Source: Bacillota bacterium (GTDB taxonomy: Bacteria > Bacillota > Desulfotomaculia > Desulfotomaculales > Ammonificaceae). From it: a DNA stretch of 52,161 bases. The stretch lies in NCBI GenBank assembly GCA_040755295.1, contig JBFMBK010000007.1, positions 99,932 to 152,092 of the forward strand, given 5' to 3'. The position numbers were made by a program, and so were the translations under genes. Below, piece by piece: positions 50,706-52,161 of this stretch; position 1 is the first letter of the stretch; every line of letters starts with the position of its first letter. Below the pieces are notes generated by a model, which was not told the origin of the DNA, did no database searches, and saw only the letters and a list, made by a program, of their open reading frames with translations.

Positions 50706-51122
50706 TCAACCCCGCCTAGCATGCTGTCGGCAACGGGCAACACATTTCCTGACGATTTCCCGCCTTGCAAAAAGCCTGCAGTTCTTACATACCTGTTGGC
50801 GATTGCTATTAGCCTCGAAGATCACACCGCAACGGGAACAAACCTTTCTCGGTTTGGGATGGACCGGATTACCGAACAACCGCCTCAGCACTTCTTCTTC
50901 AATATCTGAAAAAGGCAGATTAATCTGCTTATCCTCGTATGACTGATTAGTAACAGCAAGGACATTTTTCTTTGGGCCGGTAAACTGCAGGGCGAAAATA
51001 CGATCATCTTTCACGTAAGTAGCCATTATTCTTAACCCTTTGGCCTTTGCCGCCTGGGCCAAGTATTTATTATCAGTGAGTAAACAGAAATCGCTTCGAT
51101 TGAGTTGCCATAAGTCAAACAA
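50706..51122 (-). CDS. Unknown protein with C-terminal zinc ribbon
   Basis: A 138-residue protein. The N-terminal part (FDLWQLNRSDFCLLTDNKYL, then ATYVKDDRIFALQFTGPKK) is unrecognised. The C-terminal 45 residues hold a zinc ribbon, VCSRCGVIFEANSNRQQVC followed by KNCR, and a basic helix REIVRKCVARCRQHARRG; this could bind nucleic acid. I chose the TTG at 51120-51122, seven bases after AAAAAGGAGG; the longer frame to 51239 crosses a strong hairpin. It is the last gene of a minus-strand group with the next two. Confidence 0.6.
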   Translation of the reverse strand: MFDLWQLNRSDFCLLTDNKYLAQAAKAKGLRIMATYVKDDRIFALQFTGPKKNVLAVTNQSYEDKQINLPFSDIEEEVLRRLFGNPVHPKPRKVCSRCGVIFEANSNRQQVCKNCRLFARREIVRKCVARCRQHARRG

Positions 51123-51194
51123 CGGCAATCCTCCTTTTTGGCATATTTGCACCAGGACCGCAGATATTCCGCTCCCCCCCGGAGGAACATGATT

Positions 51195-51210
51195 CCCCCT
51201 AGTCAGGGGG
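51195..51210. repeat. Strong hairpin CCCCCT-AGTC-AGGGGG
   Basis: A six-pair all-G/C stem apart from one pair, 73 bases upstream of the zinc-ribbon start on the minus strand. There is no T run on either side. Confidence 0.75.
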
Positions 51211-51272
51211 TGGGTATGCTTGTATCCTGCATAAACCATTGTAAAGGGATAGCAATAAGGCTGTGTGTAGAG

Positions 51273-51560
51273 CTACTTGACCACATAGAGGCGAGGCCCT
51301 TTTTCGATGATCGAGAGGATGCCTCGTTTGAGTTGTCGGGTAGAAAGGTACCATCCCAGCTTGATTAGTCCTTGTTTGGGAACCCGCAGTCGTAACCAAG
51401 CCGTAGGTGTTTGAAAATAGTATATGCCTGTTTCATCGTCTTTTTCGAACCATCGGATACCGGAGGCCAGTAGAGTTTCTACTAGTTTTTCTGACGTAGT
51501 TTCCAATAGGATAAACCCTTCGTAATCATCCCATTGAATAATGGTTGAACCTGTTTTCAA
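51273..51560 (-). CDS. Unknown protein, 95 residues
   Basis: Begins MKTGSTIIQWDDYEGFILLE and ends IIEKGPRLYVVK. No domain is recognised; predicted mixed alpha/beta with LASGIRWFEKDDETGIYYF and LRLRVPKQGLIKLGWYL. I chose the TTG at 51558-51560 behind GAAAGGGGG; a GTG at 51584 is in frame and would overlap the preceding gene's stop. Same strand as, and 24 bases from, the winged-helix-like gene, so probably co-transcribed. Confidence 0.5.
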   Translation of the reverse strand: MKTGSTIIQWDDYEGFILLETTSEKLVETLLASGIRWFEKDDETGIYYFQTPTAWLRLRVPKQGLIKLGWYLSTRQLKRGILSIIEKGPRLYVVK

Positions 51561-51583
51561 TCGAAGAATCCCCCTTTCGGTCA

Positions 51584-51934
51584 CTAGGTTCGCCTGAAAA
51601 CCGCCTTGGCAAGTTTCTCTCCAAGAACATCCACAACAAGTTGCCGTTTAAACTTCCGCAGATTAGCCTTCCCGTCAGGGAACAAAGCGAAGTAACGCCG
51701 TTTGACTTCCTCCGGATCAGGTTGGCAGATTCGATATCGGTCGCCACGCTTACCGCTTTCGGGAACCTTTTCTATGAACCCCAAAGTGCAATATAGATTG
51801 ATGCTTCGATTTGCCCTGTCTAAAGGAACCCCGGCTCGTTTCGCTAACCAGCGTTCAGAAAGTTTGACTTCTTCGAAACCTGCCAATGCGGAAATAACGG
51901 CTTCATCGCAAAAAATCCACCATACCCTTACCAA
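51584..51934 (-). CDS. Putative winged-helix DNA-binding protein
   Basis: A 116-residue basic protein. The pattern LSERWLAKRAGVPLDRANRS then INLYCTLGFIEKV and a KRGDRYRI beta wing resembles a winged helix-turn-helix, as in replication or regulatory proteins of mobile elements. A helical basic C-terminus follows (KANLRKFKRQLVVDVLGEKL). It starts at a TTG (51932-51934) with CGGGACC upstream. It leads the minus-strand group at the right of the window. Confidence 0.5.
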   Translation of the reverse strand: MVRVWWIFCDEAVISALAGFEEVKLSERWLAKRAGVPLDRANRSINLYCTLGFIEKVPESGKRGDRYRICQPDPEEVKRRYFALFPDGKANLRKFKRQLVVDVLGEKLAKAVFRRT

Positions 51935-52037
51935 TTCGGTCCCGTTTCTGTAGTTGCTTCTTTTAGTCCGTACCGTACCTTTACAATCAACTGGACATAT
52001 AATACCTATATTGTCTTCAAACAGGGCTGAATAGGGG

Positions 52038-52161
52038 TGTCAACAGCGCTTGAAAATTGACCCCTTTTGGCACTCGAAATTTGACCCCCAAGGTATACTT
52101 AAGGTACCTACGGATTGTTAGCCGACAGATCACTTCCTTCCAGAGGAATTACGTCCAACGC
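52038..52161. mobile_element. Probable left end of an IS21-family insertion sequence
   Basis: Begins TGTCAACAGCGCTTGAAAATTGACCCC (given here as TGTCAACAGCGCTTG at 52038-52052, then AAAATTGACCCC). A second block, GAAATTTGACCCCC, lies at 52077-52090. IS21-type ends typically start with TG and carry repeated GAAAATTGACCCC blocks. The istA gene would start beyond the window. Confidence 0.6.

Larger units (their letters stand above)
45923..52161. mobile_element. Putative tRNA-Cys genomic island (left end; right end outside window)
   Basis: A tyrosine integrase follows tRNA-Cys directly. From about 47000 the base composition becomes clearly more AT-rich, the genes lack recognisable housekeeping functions, and gene density falls. 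No second copy of the tRNA 3' end (GTTCGACTCTGCCTGTCGCC) is found within the window, so the far boundary lies beyond 52161. Confidence 0.65.

Overview
The window is most likely chromosomal DNA from a spore-forming, monoderm Clostridia-type bacterium of the Peptococcaceae kind (Desulfotomaculum/Pelotomaculum-like; this placement is an inference). The evidence is a complete spoIIIAA-AH operon, a cotJ operon, a type IV pilus cluster with no outer-membrane secretin gene, the order aroQ - Xaa-Pro peptidase - efp - spoIIIA known from Bacillus and Clostridia, strong AGGAGG-type ribosome sites, frequent TTG/GTG starts, and a moderately GC-rich backbone.

Layout. Bases 1-5749 hold the end of a fused mobA-mobB gene, a YqeG-type HAD phosphatase and shikimate genes (aroE; then aroC, aroK, aroB). 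Bases 5773-19820 hold a type IV pilus cluster: pilB, pilT, three GspG-like pilins, pilC, a fourth GspG-like pilin, the prepilin peptidase, three minor prepilins (FimT-, PilV- and PilW-like), pilM, pilN, pilO and a PilX-like protein. Two terminators follow. Bases 20453-26911 hold tldD and its partner pmbA/tldE, aroQ, an Xaa-Pro aminopeptidase, efp and a CD1247-like protein. Bases 27121-32928 hold spoIIIAA-AH. Bases 32997-36780 hold hom, thrB and lysC, closed by a terminator. Bases 37066-39503 hold an ECF sigma factor, a zinc-finger anti-sigma factor and a SIMPL-domain protein. On the minus strand, 39719-42134 hold cotJA, cotJB, cotJC and an EF-hand-like protein. Then come a degenerate histidine-kinase-like protein, hpt and guaA.

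At 45847 a tRNA-Cys gene is followed 131 bases later by a tyrosine integrase. From there to the right edge the DNA is AT-rich and carries unknown genes: small two-membrane-helix proteins, a lipoprotein, a membrane-bound J-domain protein and a three-gene minus-strand cluster with a zinc ribbon. The start of an IS21-like element lies at the edge. This looks like the left end of a tRNA-borne genomic island whose other end is outside the window.

The strangest feature of the backbone is its intergenic DNA. Many gaps are filled with short, mostly 7-base-periodic degenerate words and with inverted-repeat cassettes of a CACAGAG-type word. They occur even inside the normally compact spoIIIA operon and often end just before a ribosome site. 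The leaders of aroC, lysC and hpt and the 600-base gap before tldD hold hairpins or very short reading frames that I cannot assign.
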